Assembly: GCF_900142215.1 (NCBI RefSeq)
Contig: NZ_FRAC01000048.1
Span: 1 to 27,323, forward strand
Direction: 5' to 3'
Source: Anaerocolumna jejuensis DSM 15929
GTDB taxonomy: Bacteria > Bacillota > Clostridia > Lachnospirales > Lachnospiraceae
DNA length: 27,323 nucleotides
In this document: one piece after another, positions 25,279 through 27,323 of the stretch
Numbering within the stretch: position 1 is the stretch's first letter
Layout of the letters: every line of letters begins with the position of its first letter
Notes under the pieces: generated by a model
What the model was told of the DNA's origin: nothing
Database searches by the model: none
The model's input: only the letters and a program-made list of their open reading frames with translations
Made by a program: the position numbers and the translations under genes

Positions 25279-26349
25279 ATGGAAATAAGAACGATACCAA
25301 AAGATTATATTATTAACATGTCAAATGAGGCCCATGGAAATGTTGAATCTAATTTTTTACTTCATGGGCTGAAGATAAAAAATGATGCTGATAAACCGGT
25401 GGTATTAAAACAGATTAATATGGAGCTGTATGCTGCTGAAACCTTTGTAAAGCAGGTAACTTATTGTGATAAGGCATTAACAAATGCAGTTGAAAGATTT
25501 GCACATGAATGCACCTGGCTGGGAGGAGGCTTTGGCGCACAGCTGTTTTTAGGGGAAGAAGGATTCTGGAATACAGAAGAATACAGCAGCTCTGTAACCC
25601 TGATGCCAAATCAGGAAACAGGATTATTTAATGAATATTTTGTAATGGTTTATAAAGAAATGGTAGATTTATTATCCGTTCAAGTTCTTTATGAAATGGA
25701 AGGGAAGGAATATAAGCAGGCACTATCTATTCCTTTAATAAACTATGAGAATAAAAACAACTATATATTTCCAATAGAAGGATGTGTTTCCACTTGCGGG
25801 AATTACAATTGTTTATTAGACCATAGACAGCATTATTCTATGGAATTTGCCATTGATATGGCTCAATATAATAAAGAGCAAAAACTTTCCTTTAAGGAAA
25901 ATATGCAAATGGAAGACTATGTTATATATGGAAAGGACATCTTGGCCATCGCAGATGGTGAAGTGATTGATTGCTACCCTTCTATACCAATTACGACTTC
26001 CTGGGTATGGGAGGAAAGATTGCCGTATTTCAAAATATATGGATTGGCTTCTCAATTTGGTAACTATGTTATCATACAGCATGCAAATGGGGAAAGTTCA
26101 TTCTATGGACATATGATTGTGGATAGCTTAACTGTAAAAAAAGGAGATAGAGTTAAGCAAGGTCAGGTTATAGGAAAAGTGGGGCATACAGGTCTTTCCA
26201 ACTGCCCTCATTTGCATTTCCAGCTGATGGACAAACCCAATATTTTAACAGGACGTGGCCTTCCTTGTTCCTTTACCAATATAAAAGATGTGACAGGAGA
26301 TCCTATTGAACGCATTATGGATGATAACATTATTGTGCATACGTATTAA
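25279..26349 (+). CDS. M23 (LytM-type) metallopeptidase family protein without signal peptide
   Basis: A 356-residue protein. The C-terminal third resembles the LytM/M23 zinc peptidase fold. An early metal-ligand region, HYSMEFAID, gives His185 and Asp193; YGHM gives His278; and the closing HLHFQL gives His311/His313. KGDRVKQGQVIGKVGHTG is the usual strand pair before it. The first ~170 residues are a beta-rich region of unknown type. Most M23 enzymes cut peptidoglycan cross-links outside the cell; here no signal peptide or transmembrane segment is seen, so either export is non-classical or the protein has an intracellular role. The His-Asp spacing (seven residues between) is longer than the usual three. 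GGGAGG precedes the ATG. It is a single gene downstream of the ileS terminator. Confidence 0.78.
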   Translation: MEIRTIPKDYIINMSNEAHGNVESNFLLHGLKIKNDADKPVVLKQINMELYAAETFVKQVTYCDKALTNAVERFAHECTWLGGGFGAQLFLGEEGFWNTEEYSSSVTLMPNQETGLFNEYFVMVYKEMVDLLSVQVLYEMEGKEYKQALSIPLINYENKNNYIFPIEGCVSTCGNYNCLLDHRQHYSMEFAIDMAQYNKEQKLSFKENMQMEDYVIYGKDILAIADGEVIDCYPSIPITTSWVWEERLPYFKIYGLASQFGNYVIIQHANGESSFYGHMIVDSLTVKKGDRVKQGQVIGKVGHTGLSNCPHLHFQLMDKPNILTGRGLPCSFTNIKDVTGDPIERIMDDNIIVHTY

Positions 26350-26361
26350 GATTTTTATATC

Positions 26362-26620
26362 ATGAAGATATTATTGATAGAAGTAATGTATCTCCTCGCA
26401 GGAAGTAAAATGTTTAATACTATAGCGGACTTTTTGTATTCCACCACTGATGGGGACTGGAAACAAGGGAGACAGAGTAGTTATAATCTAGGGAAACGCT
26501 GATTTAATCAATCAAATTCCCCAGATTTCTGATATAATAGATAATATGCCAGATAATGTAAGTGAAAAATTATTGGACAAAGATCTTTCAGAAAAAAATA
26601 AAGAAGATTCCAATGAGTAA
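26362..26620 (+). pseudogene. Possible small gene broken by a G-run indel
   Basis: An ATG at 26362 (or 26410, with AGGAAG at 26400-26405) opens a frame including MFNTIADFLYSTTDGDWKQG that stops at 26500-26502. Removing one G from GGG at 26491-26493 would join it to the frame NADLINQIPQISDIID..., which ends at 26618-26620 with EKNKEDSNE. The joined product would have about 69 (or 85) residues, with an acidic/Lys-rich tail. Both parts look protein-like, but I recognise no family and the call rests on reading alone. Confidence 0.35.
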
Positions 26621-26900
26621 TTGATCCATAAAATTATTTAAAAATAATCATAAACAGCTCATTTTTATGTGACGGGTATCCAGTAATAAGTATTTTTATG
26701 TTGTCAGTAATTCTTCTGTTAAACGTGAAGGGCTTCAAGTGTATGGTTCCATGCGTGAATAGGTGGTATAAAAAGAGGATATGGGGTACGGAACTTTGTT
26801 CTGTACTGGACTCATTCATGCGAAATAATCACTATGATTTTATCATAGAAGACCTACTTTATGTTTACATTTTTACAGACTTTTTTTCACAGTCTCAAAG
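26621..26900. other. Intergenic DNA with small hairpins, no supported gene
   Basis: Two perfect or near-perfect hairpins are visible: GTACGGAAC (26786-26794) with GTTCTGTAC (26798-26806), and CTATGAT (26832-26838) with ATCATAG (26842-26848). A T-box-like AATAGGTGGTATAAA lies at about 26757-26771. Open frames here have no ribosome binding sites. Confidence 0.4.
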
Positions 26901-26942
26901 AGGGCTGTTGCTTAACATTATAGTTAGTCGAACAACAGCCCT
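26901..26942. terminator. Bidirectional terminator
   Basis: AGGGCTGTTG (26901-26910) pairs perfectly with CAACAGCCCT (26933-26942). TTTT follows on the plus strand and CTCTTTG on the minus strand. It begins directly after the stop of the minus-strand partial gene, so it most likely ends that transcript. Confidence 0.8.
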
Positions 26943-26946
26943 TTTA

Positions 26947-27323
26947 TCATTCCAATTTAGATTTACTGATAAATTTCATTATCCTATTTTTTAAATCTGG
27001 ATTAAAAGTAATCTCAAATAACGTTAAATCATTATCACCTATATTTAGAGTGGTTTTTATTATTAGATTATCACCTTGCTTTTTAGGTTTATATTCGCTT
27101 TTTGTTTGTGATATTATCGGTATAATAGAACTTACACTACTATCATTATTTCCAGATGCTTTATTAAATTCAAAATTAAATAAAAAAGCATCTTCATTAG
27201 TAAGAGCAAAAAAATATGATTCAACGTCATTAGAACCTGAGTACTGCGGAGTAAAAACAAATAAATCAAATTCTGGAAACTCTATTTTTTGAAGATTAAC
27301 AGTTCTTGAACTTTGTATAACTT
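26947..27323 (-). CDS. C-terminal part of an unrecognised protein, running off the window
   Basis: The minus strand is open from the window edge to a TGA at 26947-26949, giving 124 residues with no start in view. The visible part includes KIEFPEFDLFVFTPQYSGSN, a Ser-rich SSVSSIIPI segment, NIGDNDLTLFEITFNPDLKN and a basic KFISKSKLE end. The alternation of short hydrophobic and polar runs suggests beta strands. I recognise no family. The strong terminator immediately downstream supports a real gene. The DNA here is more AT-rich than the sugar locus. Confidence 0.65.
   Translation of the reverse strand, partial: VIQSSRTVNLQKIEFPEFDLFVFTPQYSGSNDVESYFFALTNEDAFLFNFEFNKASGNNDSSVSSIIPIISQTKSEYKPKKQGDNLIIKTTLNIGDNDLTLFEITFNPDLKNRIMKFISKSKLE

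Noticed and set aside
26698..26994. Plus-strand frame of 98 codons
   Set aside because: It lacks a ribosome binding site, runs through a strong terminator hairpin and overlaps the end of the better supported minus-strand partial gene.
27050..27292. Plus-strand frame of 80 codons at the right edge
   Set aside because: It is antisense to the continuous minus-strand partial gene, whose composition and adjacent terminator are more convincing.
1..27323. Search for tRNA or rRNA genes, CRISPR arrays, insertion sequences, integrases and phage genes
   Set aside because: None is visible: no regularly spaced repeats, no transposase or integrase motifs, no rRNA-like or cloverleaf sequence. Short repeats found are confined to single genes or hairpins.

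Overview
The window looks like chromosomal DNA of a low-GC, Gram-positive Clostridia member, probably of the Lachnospiraceae type. The supports are AT-rich DNA with AGA/AGG/ATA-rich codon use, strong GGAGG-type ribosome binding sites, a T-box-controlled aminoacyl-tRNA synthetase, YesM/YesN-type two-component genes and a DbpA/YxiN-type helicase. All assignments were made by reading the sequence and from knowledge of protein families; no database search was run.

Left part (1-2040): an intergenic stretch with a terminator-like hairpin, a CbrC/UPF0167-family Cys-rich protein (455-985), and a cupin/AraC-type regulator (1118-2008) with its own promoter and terminator.

Central part (2319-17037): a carbohydrate-utilisation locus. 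In order it holds a D-mannonate/D-gluconate dehydratase-subgroup enolase-superfamily enzyme, a convergent ADP-ribosylglycohydrolase (ARH)-family gene, a large protein with two pectate-lyase-like beta-helix regions and a C-terminal beta-propeller, a YesM-type histidine kinase, a YesN-type response regulator, a solute-binding lipoprotein, two LplB/YtcP-type permeases, and a second, much larger ARH-fold protein with two beta-sandwich-like C-terminal regions. The likely logic is that the kinase/regulator pair senses an extracellular sugar and activates the importer. The oligosaccharide would then be processed inside the cell by the beta-helix and ARH-fold proteins, which lack signal peptides, and an acid-sugar product would be dehydrated by the enolase-superfamily enzyme. 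No transporter ATPase and no classical glycoside hydrolase is present, so the ARH-fold and beta-helix proteins are candidates for unusual glycan chemistry. The beta-helix gene carries a one-base frameshift in a G run: its last 65 codons continue in another frame to 7849.

Right part (17038-26349): mostly information-processing genes. These are an acidic/Gly-Arg-rich small protein, an RsmH-type methyltransferase paralogue with an N-terminal extension, a DbpA-type helicase preceded by a possible 30-codon leader ORF overlapping two hairpins, a GIY-YIG/UvrC-like nuclease, an isoleucine T-box leader (specifier AUC), an IleRS with an HHGT variant of the HIGH motif, and a signal-less M23-type peptidase.

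Right edge (26350-27323): low-density DNA with a small ORF that appears broken by a G-run indel, structured sequence without an assigned role, a bidirectional terminator, and the C-terminal part of a minus-strand gene that runs off the window and is unrecognised.
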